This document shows positions 52,549 to 60,901 of a DNA stretch of 63,608 nucleotides, one piece after another; positions within the stretch are counted from its first letter, which is position 1; each line of letters opens with the position of its first letter. A model generated the notes under the pieces. That model ran no database searches and had not been told where the DNA came from. It saw only the letters and a list, made by a program, of their open reading frames with translations. The position numbers and the translations under genes are program-made. The DNA is from CAYWXK01 sp964462515 (GTDB taxonomy: Bacteria; Planctomycetota; Phycisphaerae; Sedimentisphaerales; Anaerobacaceae): the NCBI GenBank assembly GCA_964462515.1, contig CAYWXK010000024.1, forward strand, positions 1-63,608, written 5' to 3'.

Positions 52549-52565
52549 TAATTCAACTACACTTT

Positions 52566-53111
52566 TCAATTTATTGACCCGTTTTCTGGGCCGGTGACAT
52601 CCACTGCAACGCAGGCAACGAGAAACCTGACTGCCGCTTCGGTGTCGTCCGCGAGGTTTTTGGCCTCGTTTGCCAGAGGCCCTTCGATTAGCTCCGGCCA
52701 CGCCGTCGGAAACTCCTTACCAAGAATAGTTTGAAGGTTCCGGATTTCTGTCTGGACATCGCGAATAGCAATCAGCCGGTCATCGAGGCGTTTTACGAAA
52801 AACATAGCCCCAATAAGGACAATCAATGTAAGACACGCCGCAACCGCTGCGGGCCACCACTTGACTCTAAAGCTGATTGTCTTTGTCTGCTGATGAGGCA
52901 TAGCTGTCAAAACGCGCTTACGCAGTCGAGCGGATAGATTCCGGTCAGGAATTACTATTTCGGATTTCAGTCGCTCACTCAACGATAAGCAGGTGTTATA
53001 AAAATACCGACAATCTGCACAATGACGGATGTGCTTTCCCGCTGCCGGGCTTAACGGATTATCACCATCGGCAGCGTGTGAAATCATTAATCTAAATAGC
53101 CAGCAGAACAT
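52566..53111 (-). CDS. Anti-sigma factor with zinc-finger domain
   Basis: 181 residues. KHIRHCADCRYF gives a HxxxCxxC-like zinc motif of ZAS anti-sigma factors in the first 40 residues. One membrane segment (AAVAACLTLIVLIGAMFFV, about 88-106) follows, then an outer helical part. Its ATG overlaps the sigma factor stop by one base (TAATG), the standard arrangement for a sigma/anti-sigma pair. It should hold the ECF sigma factor at the membrane until a signal arrives. Confidence 0.82.
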   Translation of the reverse strand: MFCWLFRLMISHAADGDNPLSPAAGKHIRHCADCRYFYNTCLSLSERLKSEIVIPDRNLSARLRKRVLTAMPHQQTKTISFRVKWWPAAVAACLTLIVLIGAMFFVKRLDDRLIAIRDVQTEIRNLQTILGKEFPTAWPELIEGPLANEAKNLADDTEAAVRFLVACVAVDVTGPENGSIN

Positions 53112-53803
53112 TATGCACCTTCAACTTTCACAATATGTAATTGTTCTTTCGGCAACGATTGTGCCGCAGTTTCATTTCCGCCACACGGATGGCGGACAGG
53201 TTCGGCTGCGATATTCCGCAGTCGCTGGGCAAGATTGGTCCGTGCCCGATACAAAAGCACCTTGACACCGACCTGCGTTTTTTTTAATACCTTTGCTATC
53301 TCTTTTATCGACATATCTTCCGCATATTTTAGCCACAGCGCCTGATATTGGTCTTTTGACAAATCCCTGACTATTGCCCAGAGGCCATCATGTGTCTCCT
53401 GTTGCATAGCCACAACATCTGCGGGTCTAATATCTTCGGCCTCAATCCCGGCTACAGCCTGCCGACGAAGAAACTTGCGATGGTAACTATTTGCCAGACG
53501 AGAACCTATCGTGAACAGCCAGGTTGAAAACCTCCACGAGCTTCGGTAACGATGGATGTTCCGATACGCCTTGACAAAAGTATCCTGAACCAAATCCTCG
53601 GCATCCTGGATACCGGCTATCTTATTACGCAAGAACTGGTAGAGCCGCACATTATAGCGCTCTACCAGTTCCTCAAAACATTCCTGACAACCCTGCTGCG
53701 ACCGCAAGGCCAGCTCTTCGGCACTTAATATCTGCAGTTGTGTTTGACGGTTATAGGATAGTTTCACGACGGATTGCTGGTTGCTTGCTTCTTTTTTTCC
53801 CAT
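53111..53803 (-). CDS. ECF RNA polymerase sigma factor
   Basis: 230 residues. Region 2 reads FEELVERYNVRLYQFL, DAEDLVQDTFVKAYRNIHRY and FSTWLFTIGSRLANSYHRK. Region 4 reads ALWLKYAEDMSIKEIAKVLKKTQVGVKVLLYRARTNL. A C-terminal tail of 30 residues is unusual. Two starts are possible: the ATG at 53803, inside the upstream gene, or a GTG at 53767 that overlaps that gene's stop (GTGA). Both imply coupling to the upstream secreted protein. It is followed by its anti-sigma gene. Confidence 0.93.
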   Translation of the reverse strand: MGKKEASNQQSVVKLSYNRQTQLQILSAEELALRSQQGCQECFEELVERYNVRLYQFLRNKIAGIQDAEDLVQDTFVKAYRNIHRYRSSWRFSTWLFTIGSRLANSYHRKFLRRQAVAGIEAEDIRPADVVAMQQETHDGLWAIVRDLSKDQYQALWLKYAEDMSIKEIAKVLKKTQVGVKVLLYRARTNLAQRLRNIAAEPVRHPCGGNETAAQSLPKEQLHIVKVEGA

Positions 53804-54726
53804 TGCTCTTTCAAAAACTGGAAAACCGATTGTGGGTCTGACTCAAAACGGACTCCAACCGTGACCGTGTTCTGTTCATAGGACAATTTCACCTTTTTAG
53901 CCAGCTCTGCCAGCTTTGGCTGCTGCTCACCGGACAGAGTTCCAAAGGCAATAATGCCCTCTAACACCTTGTTGATATTCTGCGCTGCCTCATTACTCTT
54001 GGCTACCAAACCGAAATCGATATAAAATTTTCCTTCATTTTCACCGATTGCCAGGCCCAATTTATTGGTTTGTTTTAGCACGGCAGCCTGAGGTTCCTCT
54101 CCTACTATGTCACCAACGTCGTTAGCAGCCACCTGGAAAAATGCGCCAGGAACATTTAATGTTGCTGCGTTAAACTGGCCATCCACTGCGCTCTGCGCGG
54201 AGCCTCTGAGGACATCCAGAGCCAGTTTTATCGTCTCCTGGCCGGAGCTCATAACTACTATTTTATCCTGATAGAGGCAGCCGAACATCATAAAACTGTT
54301 TGTGGTCCCATCTTTTTGTTTTTCCTCGTGCATCCAGCCATGTATCAAGATGTCACCATACTGAATTTCCTGGTGCTGCGGATTCGTTCGCACGAGCGCC
54401 TCGAGCTTTTCTCTGTTAAAGCTGCCGTCAATCAGAACCACTGCTTTCTGGCGGTCCTTTCCATTGCCGTAAAGCGTTACATCCCGCACATCGTTAATCG
54501 GATGGAAAGAAAATATATTGGCGAAATTGACCAGCTTTTCTTCTATGCCCTGGGCGACCAGCTCTTTTCGGATAAGCTGACCAATCTGAGAGCTTACGAA
54601 CCGCTCACAATCAGCGTGAACAACCCAGTTGGCGGTGCTGCTGACCTGGTTTTTCAGCAATGGCCCCGCCAGCAGAGGGGCAGACAGAAACAAACATACT
54701 ATTAGCACCACTACTAACTTTCTCAT
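53764..54726 (-). CDS. Secreted protein of unknown function upstream of the ECF sigma gene
   Basis: 320 residues. A signal sequence spans 1-20 (LVVVLIVCLFLSAPLLA). The mature part holds alternating strands and helices with recurring patterns such as VVHADCERF, DVTLYGNGKDRQKAVVLIDGSF and VVMSSGQETIKLALDVL, which resemble a DUF3352-like fold, but I cannot confirm a family. It overlaps the ECF sigma gene, so its level is tied to that regulator and it may be a target or the sensor of the system. Confidence 0.6.
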   Translation of the reverse strand: MRKLVVVLIVCLFLSAPLLAGPLLKNQVSSTANWVVHADCERFVSSQIGQLIRKELVAQGIEEKLVNFANIFSFHPINDVRDVTLYGNGKDRQKAVVLIDGSFNREKLEALVRTNPQHQEIQYGDILIHGWMHEEKQKDGTTNSFMMFGCLYQDKIVVMSSGQETIKLALDVLRGSAQSAVDGQFNAATLNVPGAFFQVAANDVGDIVGEEPQAAVLKQTNKLGLAIGENEGKFYIDFGLVAKSNEAAQNINKVLEGIIAFGTLSGEQQPKLAELAKKVKLSYEQNTVTVGVRFESDPQSVFQFLKEQWEKKKQATSNPS

Positions 54727-55069
54727 AGTTTCGATCCCTTTCCATTTTACAAAATTTTACCTGTTTTTGCCACAAAGTCACTAAGGCACCAAGGTTAAAA
54801 TATCTTATTTTTTATCCGCCAAAGGCGGATTAATCTTCGTGACTTTGTGCCTTTGTGGCCCCTTTTTTTTGGGCTTTGAGTGTTGCAACACAACTTTACC
54901 ACAACTTCACCACGTTGCAAATTGCTACGTGGTTCACCTCATTTTACGCCTTACCGAGGTAAAAGGTTACAACGACATTCGCAGACGTGGCGAAAATCAG
55001 ATATTTTTATGTCTGTATGAGCGCAAAACTTGGTGATTGGTGAGTAGTTAATTGGTGGCCTGGAAAAGA
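54727..55069. other. Repeat-filled intergenic region
   Basis: Contains the CACAAAG inverted element at 54769-54859 and a GGTGATTGGTGAGTAG run at 55029-55058. No gene is seen. Confidence 0.55.
54769..54859. repeat. Inverted CACAAAGTCAC-type element with inner hairpin
   Basis: The left arm CCACAAAGTCACTAAGGCAC and the right arm, inverted, CCACAAAGGCACAAAGTCAC face each other. Between them lies the hairpin ATCCGCCAAAGGCGGAT (54814-54830). Confidence 0.65.
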
Positions 55070-57151
55070 TTAACCTACATTAGATTTGACTGTGGTGGCT
55101 TTACTACCCTCGGTAATACTCTCCGAAGCCAGATATTTGGTGAGTATTTCAACCAATTCTTTGCGGTTAATTGGTTTGGACAAGCAGTCATTGCAGCCGG
55201 CGGCAATACATTTTTCTCTGTCGCGGTCGGTTGTATGAGCAGTTAAAGCAACTATTGGTATGGTAACTGCTTTTCGGCGCAGCGTTTCTACCACCTGATA
55301 CCCATCCATATTGGGCATCTGAATATCCATAAATATCAGGTCGAACGGCTGGGTGAGGGCTTTGTTGAGCGCTTCTTCGCCATTTTCAGCGGTTGTTACC
55401 TCTAACCCGAGTCTTTCCAATAGTAAACGAGAAAGAATCCGATTGGCTCTACTGTCTTCGGCAACCAGCACTTGGCCACTGAACTTGACTTGCTCTGAAA
55501 GGTCGCACCCACAGTTTAATTCGTTGACAAAGTTGTATCTGTCTAAGGGCGGCTGGGATTTGATGTCGAGGCCTGCTGGAATTCTAAGGGTGAATACTGA
55601 GCCACTGCCGGGCTGACTGTTGATAGAAACATCTCCGCCGAGAAGATTTGCCAGCCGTTTGGTGATAGCAAGTCCCAGACCTGCATCTGGAAATCTACGC
55701 CCAGCTACTCCATCCGTCTGGATGAATCTTTCAAATATTAACTGCTGCTTATCAGGTGGGATTCCGATTCCTGTGTCCTCAACGTCAAAACGAATGCAGG
55801 GCTTTCCGTCGAGCTGCTGAATAGAAACATTCACGTAAACGTGCCCGGTTTCGGTAAATTTGATGGAGTTGCCAATAAGGTTAATCAGACATTGCCGCAG
55901 CCGAACAAAATCGGTGCGTATATGCGCCGGCAGTTCACCACATTGCAGAATTTCGAATTTTAGTCCTTTTTCCATTGCAGCCGGCCGCATCAAAGATTCG
56001 GTAATGGCAAGCAGGCAGCCTAAGGAACACTCGCTAATCTGGATGTCGAGTTTGCCGACCTCAAGCCTCGATAAATCAAGGACATCGTCTATCAGCTGCA
56101 AAAGATTTTCAGAGCTTTCTGTGATGATGTCGGCATAATGCTTTTGTTCATCGGTGAGGTCTTGTCCGGCAAGAACCTGGCTAAAACCTATGATGGCATT
56201 CAACGGTGTGCGGATTTGGTGACTGATGCCGGCAAGAAATTCGCTTTTGGCTAAATCGGCCGCCAGTGCTTTCTGAGCCAGCATACTGGTTTGGTTAACC
56301 GCGGCTTCAAGCTGCCTGTTGAGCTGCTCAAGCTCGATTTTTGCTTTTTCTGCCTGTTCTTTTGCCTGCTTTAACTCTTCCACAGCCTGCTTGTGGTCGG
56401 TAACATCTACGAAGGAGGCCATCATACAAAAAGGTTTGCCGGTTTCGTTCGTAACCATAGTCTCCGAAAGCTGAGCCCAAGATGTTGAGCCATCTTTTCG
56501 CCGGGCCAGACATTCGCCTATCCAGCCGCCCCCAGCGTGCAACGTATTGATTATTACCTCCGCATCCGCTTTTTGCTGCCATAAGTCTATGGCTGCTTTT
56601 CCAAGAACTTCTTTATCATCTTTATACCCCCACATCTTTAGAAACGCTTCGTTTACATACGTCAAATTTCCATCGAGGTCGGCCATAGCGATAGCATTAA
56701 TGGATTCGGCAACGGCGATACTTTTTATCCTTAGTTCCCTCTCTACTTGCTTACGCCTGGTGATGTCGCGCATTATGCCCTGAACGCCAACAATCCGGCC
56801 ATTTTTTGTAACGGGCATTGCGTTAATTTCCATCGGGATTATTCGACCGGCCTTGTCCTTTTGATTTATTTCGAAATCCCACACAGACTCTCCTGCCAAA
56901 GCTCTGCTAATCGCTTCCATCGCCTTAGGCATCTGGTCGGCAGGAGTGGTCATCTCTATATTCCTGCCGATCAACTCATCAACCTGGTAACCATATAGCT
57001 CATATACTCTTGGATTGATATATTCGATGCGGCCAGTTGCATCGAGCCGAAATACCAGGTCAGCCGATGTCTCAACGAGACTTTTGAACTTCTCTTCGCT
57101 GTCCTGCAGAACCTCTTCGTTCCGGGCGCAATTGATATTAGTATCTTCCAT
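55070..57151 (-). CDS. Hybrid sensor histidine kinase (PAS-PAS-HisKA-ATPase-REC)
   Basis: 693 residues, soluble. PAS1 (about 20-130: LVFRLDATGRIEYINPRVYELYG) and PAS2 (about 145-255: AIAMADLDGNLTYVNEAFLKMWG) are each followed by a PAC part. A coiled coil of about 40 residues follows. The HisKA box reads FLAGISHQIRTPLNAIIGFSQ; the residue after the phosphorylated His is Gln, where Glu is usual. The ATPase domain has NLIGNSIKFTE, VEDTGIGIPPDK and GLGLAITKRLANLLGG. The receiver at about 565-685 has VAEDSRANR and FMDIQMPNMDGYQ. GAGG lies upstream of the ATG. No partner gene is adjacent. Confidence 0.95.
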   Translation of the reverse strand: MEDTNINCARNEEVLQDSEEKFKSLVETSADLVFRLDATGRIEYINPRVYELYGYQVDELIGRNIEMTTPADQMPKAMEAISRALAGESVWDFEINQKDKAGRIIPMEINAMPVTKNGRIVGVQGIMRDITRRKQVERELRIKSIAVAESINAIAMADLDGNLTYVNEAFLKMWGYKDDKEVLGKAAIDLWQQKADAEVIINTLHAGGGWIGECLARRKDGSTSWAQLSETMVTNETGKPFCMMASFVDVTDHKQAVEELKQAKEQAEKAKIELEQLNRQLEAAVNQTSMLAQKALAADLAKSEFLAGISHQIRTPLNAIIGFSQVLAGQDLTDEQKHYADIITESSENLLQLIDDVLDLSRLEVGKLDIQISECSLGCLLAITESLMRPAAMEKGLKFEILQCGELPAHIRTDFVRLRQCLINLIGNSIKFTETGHVYVNVSIQQLDGKPCIRFDVEDTGIGIPPDKQQLIFERFIQTDGVAGRRFPDAGLGLAITKRLANLLGGDVSINSQPGSGSVFTLRIPAGLDIKSQPPLDRYNFVNELNCGCDLSEQVKFSGQVLVAEDSRANRILSRLLLERLGLEVTTAENGEEALNKALTQPFDLIFMDIQMPNMDGYQVVETLRRKAVTIPIVALTAHTTDRDREKCIAAGCNDCLSKPINRKELVEILTKYLASESITEGSKATTVKSNVG

Positions 57152-57667
57152 CTAACCAATCCTCAAAGGACTTATGATGTAATTTACATCGTATCGCAGT
57201 TGGAACCACCCGGGATAGAAATATTGCCATTTTCTCTACGCTCGGCACCCATACCGTATCCTTTTCTCCCTGTCACTTCGAGTTTCGAAGAAACCTACAG
57301 GGAGATCTCGCCGCAATCGAAGTTAGCCTTTCGATAGTCTAACTATGTTAGAATGTCGGCCAAAACAAATAGCTACTTTTTTGGCGAAAAGCGGAATTCC
57401 CAACTTTTACTGTTCACAATACTTTGATGATGCCGGTGAAAATCTTATAGGACTTGACCTTGGCGTAATTAGAACAAACTTGCAGGCTGTTTTTCTTTAT
57501 AGGGCAAAACATCTTGTTGGATACGCGGCCGAAATCCCGCACCAATTGTCCGCACCAGAGTGACTCTTACCTGAAGTTTCGGGCACAGACTGCCTCAACC
57601 GGTCAATGGTTCGACTTTGCTCACCATCCTGAGCTTGTCGAAGGATTGGTGCGGGACCGTTAAGCGA
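57152..57667. other. Intergenic region with GGTTCGAC-family repeat
   Basis: About 515 bases. A copy of the AATGGTTCGAC repeat lies at 57605-57650. A 72-codon open frame at 57345-57563 has no supporting signals and is rejected. Confidence 0.5.
57605..57650. repeat. GGTTCGAC-family palindromic repeat
   Basis: AATGGTTCGACTTTGCTCAC opens it and CCTGAGCTTGTCGAAGGATT closes it, so GGTTCGAC-like and GTCGAAGG arms face each other. It is related to 33941-34055 and 63178-63232. Confidence 0.7.
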
Positions 57668-58300
57668 TTATTGAAAGAACGGATTGTGTGTTTTTTCGCG
57701 CTCTATCGTTGTTGATGGGCCGTGGCCGGGATACACAATTATATCACCGGACAAAGTAAAGAGTTTTTCTTTTATGCTGGTTAGCAACTGTTGTTCGCTG
57801 CCACCTGGAAAGTCTGTCCGTCCGATTGAGTCAGTAAACAACGTATCATCGGTAAAGATAATACCCTCATCCTTTGAATATAGGCAGATACCCCCCTGCG
57901 TGTGGCCAGGTGTATGAAGGACCTGCAACTTTATGCCGGCCTCGTCAACTATGCTACTATCATCCAAGAGAAAATCCGCCGGCCTGGCGATGAATCCGCT
58001 GCCCATCATAGCGGATAAATTGCTGTAAGAATCCTGGAGCATTTTGGCATCGAGCTTGTGGATATATACCTTTATATGCGGGAAATTGTCGCACAGTTCG
58101 GCGACGGCTCCAATATGGTCAATGTGGCCGTGGGTAAGAACTATAGCAAGCGGATTCAATTTATGTTCCTTGAGAAAATCGAACAGCCGGCCAGCTCCAA
58201 GACCAGGGTCGATTACAAGACAATCTAAAGCTATCTTGTTGTTGCGCAGGATATAGCAATTGGTCTCAAATTCACCCAGAACCAAAATGTCAATTTTCAT
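57668..58300 (-). CDS. MBL-fold hydrolase, glyoxalase II-like
   Basis: 210 residues, the size of the short GloB-like group. ETNCYIL opens it, and VIDPG, LTHGHIDHIGA (zinc motif HxHxDH), LHTPGHTQGGICLY and TDDTLFTDSIGRTDFPGG then YPGHGPSTTIEREK complete the metal site. It likely hydrolyses a thioester or similar; the substrate is not certain. A run of GGTTAATTGG-type repeats separates it from the divergent ABC gene. Confidence 0.88.
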   Translation of the reverse strand: MKIDILVLGEFETNCYILRNNKIALDCLVIDPGLGAGRLFDFLKEHKLNPLAIVLTHGHIDHIGAVAELCDNFPHIKVYIHKLDAKMLQDSYSNLSAMMGSGFIARPADFLLDDSSIVDEAGIKLQVLHTPGHTQGGICLYSKDEGIIFTDDTLFTDSIGRTDFPGGSEQQLLTSIKEKLFTLSGDIIVYPGHGPSTTIEREKTHNPFFQ

Positions 58301-58404
58301 TTAACTATCCCCTTAAAAACGGTTACAGTAACAAAGTAACTGTTTGCAGTCAACTCTTCGGGCTTGACCGGCAAAGTAAATTTTGTTAGTGTGCTTAAAC
58401 TATG

Positions 58405-58492
58405 TTAATTGGGTAAATAGTTAATTGGTTAATCCGGTAACGTATTCCTGACAGACTCACCAATTAACCATTCACCACTCACTAATTACCAT
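58405..58492. repeat. GGTTAATTGG / CACTCACCA inverted repeat
   Basis: GTTAATTGGGTAAATAGTTA and GTTAATTGGTTAAT on the left face CACCAATTAACC and CACCACTCACTAATTACC on the right. Relatives lie at 25670-25715, 37805-37830 and 55029-55058. It fills the gap upstream of the ABC gene. Confidence 0.6.
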
Positions 58493-58507
58493 TGGAAGAT
58501 TTTGTGA

Positions 58508-60712
58508 ATGAAGGCATTTAGGCGAATATTCAAATATATCTGGCCGCAATGGCCCCGTATTATTGTCGTCGTCCTCAGCGCAATAATTATCGGTGCCCTT
58601 CTATCGCTGAGTTTTATGACGATTATACCGCTGCTGAAGGTGATGATGGGACAGGAGGGGCTGCACGGCTGGATAGATAGAAAATCCTGCCAGTGGCATT
58701 ATGGCCTTGAATTTTATGTCCCTGAAACTACAGATTTTGCCGACAGCAGCAATAAGGATATTGCATACTATCTTCTTATAACCAGCGTCGAGAAAAATGG
58801 TCTCGCTGAAGCAGCAGGGATTCGACCTGCCGATAGAATTTTCGGAGCAGGTAATCTCCTGACCACCGACCAGACCCCTCAAATACCCTATCCGCGCCTC
58901 CTCGCAGAAATGGCCATAACCACCCAGAACCAGCTCACGGTGCAGATAAGGCGTCCCGGCACAGACCACGCTCTGGAATACAAAACATTGAAACTTAATA
59001 CCGTCCCGAATAAACCCGATGTCGGCAATGCGAACAGCAGCACCATCGACCGAATCAAGTGGACGGCCAGAATGGCGCTCGTCGAACGCGCACAACGGCT
59101 CGTTGGCCTTTTGCCGCGGGGACAAACCGCTGAAAACAAGATAAAAGCAGTCATCTTCATTATACTGGCGATGGTCGTAGTTACGATAATCCGCTGCATA
59201 GCAAAGTTTTCCCAGGACTACCTGGCTGAAAAAATAGTCCACGTCGGAATAACCAGTTTGCGGGAGGACATCTTCGGACATGTTATGAATATGCCGTTGG
59301 CCTTTTTTGCAAATGAACGGCCAAGCGACAGCGTCAGCAGGATTATCCGTGATACCGGTGTGATAGGCCAGGCGATTAAAGTAATGTTCGGTAAGGCCCT
59401 CCGCGAGCCGCTTATCGCGGTGTTTATGTTGACCTTCGCAATGCTGCTGGACTGGCAACTGACACTTATATTTCTCTGCGGCGCCCCGCTTACAATCATT
59501 CTGGTAGCGTCCTTCGGCAAAAAAATGAAACGGGCCACAAAAAAACAACTTATGGCCGGCTCGGAAATGCTCGGAAAGCTCCAGGAAACAATGGCAGGTC
59601 TTAAAGTCGTGAAAGTCTATAATCAGCAGCAATACGAAAGAAACACCTTCGCAGCCATAAACAAAAAGTTGTTAAAGCAGCTGCTGAAAATATCCAGGGT
59701 TGATGCCGTCACTATGCCCTCGCTGGAAGTCCTCGGGATGATTGCCGGCTCGGCGGCATTGATAGTCGGCGCACACTGGGTCACTCAGGGCCGGATGGAC
59801 AGCCCCGAATTCATTACGCTGCTGCTTTTGCTGGGCGCGTCGGCAGAATCAGTACGAAAGACAAGCGATATATGGAACAAAATCCAGGAAGCCAATGCTG
59901 CCGCCGAAAGGGTATTTGCCATTGCTGACCAGCAGCTTGAGCTTGAAAAGCCTGATGCCGTTGAACTGCCGCCGCTGAGAAACAATATCCAATTTAAGGA
60001 CATCGTCTTCACGTATCCGGGCAGCAGCAGTCCTGTCCTGAAGGATGTCAATCTGACGGTTCAGGCCGGACATAACGTCGCTATTGTCGGGCCGAACGGC
60101 TCAGGCAAAACAACTCTGGCAAATTTGGTGCCGAGGTTCTATGACCCCGATAGCGGCCAGATACTGATAGATGGCAGAGACATCCGTGACTCTACACTGG
60201 CAAGTTTGCGAGGCCAAATTGGAATGGTCACGCAAAATGTGGTAACATTCAATGATACAATAGCTTCTAATATCGGATACGGTAAAGCTGGCGTCACAAG
60301 AGAAGAAATAATTGCCGCTGCAAAAAGTGCGTTTGCGGATGAGTTTATTTCCCCGCTGCCCAACGGCTATAACACTATTATCGGCGAGCAGGGCGCCGGT
60401 CTTAGCGGCGGGCAGTTGCAGAGGATTGTGATAGCCAGAGCAATTTTGAAGAATCCTTCCATCCTGATTTTTGATGAGGCGACCAGCCAGATTGATGCCG
60501 ACAGCGAAGCGAAAATCCATAGGGCCGTCGAGGAAATTATGCATAGTAGAACTTGCTTTATAATCGCACACAGGTTCAGTACCGTTATGAGTGCCGATGT
60601 TATAGTAGTAATGGATGATGGGCGGATTGTCGCACAGGGCCGACACGAAGAACTGATGAGGATTTGCCCTCTATATCAAAGTCTATACCAAACGCAGTTG
60701 ATAAAAGCATAA
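58508..60712 (+). CDS. ABC exporter (MsbA-like) with an embedded PDZ-like domain
   Basis: 734 residues, about 150 longer than a usual half-transporter. TM1 spans about 17-45. Residues 85-165 form a PDZ-like domain: ITSVEKNGLAEAAGIRPADRIFGAGN, PYPRLLAEMA, then LTVQIRRPG. TM2 follows near 215, then the rest of the six-helix unit. The ATPase domain (about 490-730) has Walker A GPNGSGKTTL, signature LSGGQLQRIV and Walker B ILIFDEAT. The PDZ-like part would lie on the outer face between TM1 and TM2. It works as a homodimer; lipid or LPS-precursor export is a guess from similarity to MsbA. Confidence 0.92.
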   Translation: MKAFRRIFKYIWPQWPRIIVVVLSAIIIGALLSLSFMTIIPLLKVMMGQEGLHGWIDRKSCQWHYGLEFYVPETTDFADSSNKDIAYYLLITSVEKNGLAEAAGIRPADRIFGAGNLLTTDQTPQIPYPRLLAEMAITTQNQLTVQIRRPGTDHALEYKTLKLNTVPNKPDVGNANSSTIDRIKWTARMALVERAQRLVGLLPRGQTAENKIKAVIFIILAMVVVTIIRCIAKFSQDYLAEKIVHVGITSLREDIFGHVMNMPLAFFANERPSDSVSRIIRDTGVIGQAIKVMFGKALREPLIAVFMLTFAMLLDWQLTLIFLCGAPLTIILVASFGKKMKRATKKQLMAGSEMLGKLQETMAGLKVVKVYNQQQYERNTFAAINKKLLKQLLKISRVDAVTMPSLEVLGMIAGSAALIVGAHWVTQGRMDSPEFITLLLLLGASAESVRKTSDIWNKIQEANAAAERVFAIADQQLELEKPDAVELPPLRNNIQFKDIVFTYPGSSSPVLKDVNLTVQAGHNVAIVGPNGSGKTTLANLVPRFYDPDSGQILIDGRDIRDSTLASLRGQIGMVTQNVVTFNDTIASNIGYGKAGVTREEIIAAAKSAFADEFISPLPNGYNTIIGEQGAGLSGGQLQRIVIARAILKNPSILIFDEATSQIDADSEAKIHRAVEEIMHSRTCFIIAHRFSTVMSADVIVVMDDGRIVAQGRHEELMRICPLYQSLYQTQLIKA

Positions 60713-60828
60713 TTGTATTACCTGTGCCGTGGCAGAAAATTTTCACCAGTTACACTTAAAACCAGGACTTTTATTGCAGAAAATTATTTATGTTGCCGAT
60801 TAGGCAGTTAGTATAAATTAAAGAGTTC

Positions 60829-60862
60829 GAACCCCAAATTATACTATTTAAGCTGGGGGTTC
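60829..60862. promoter_or_regulatory. Hairpin between the ABC and GH130 genes
   Basis: GAACCCC (60829-60835) pairs with GGGGTTC (60856-60862) around an AT-rich loop that holds TTATACT, a possible -10 box. It may be a weak terminator of the ABC gene or a control site for GH130. Confidence 0.35.
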
Positions 60863-60901
60863 AATTTAGGTATATCACTCAACACTTTACGAGGCGAAAA
60901 T

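Noticed and set aside
57345..57563. 72-codon frame between the hybrid kinase and MBL genes
   Set aside because: Short, no ribosome-binding site, no motif, and a repeat lies beside it.
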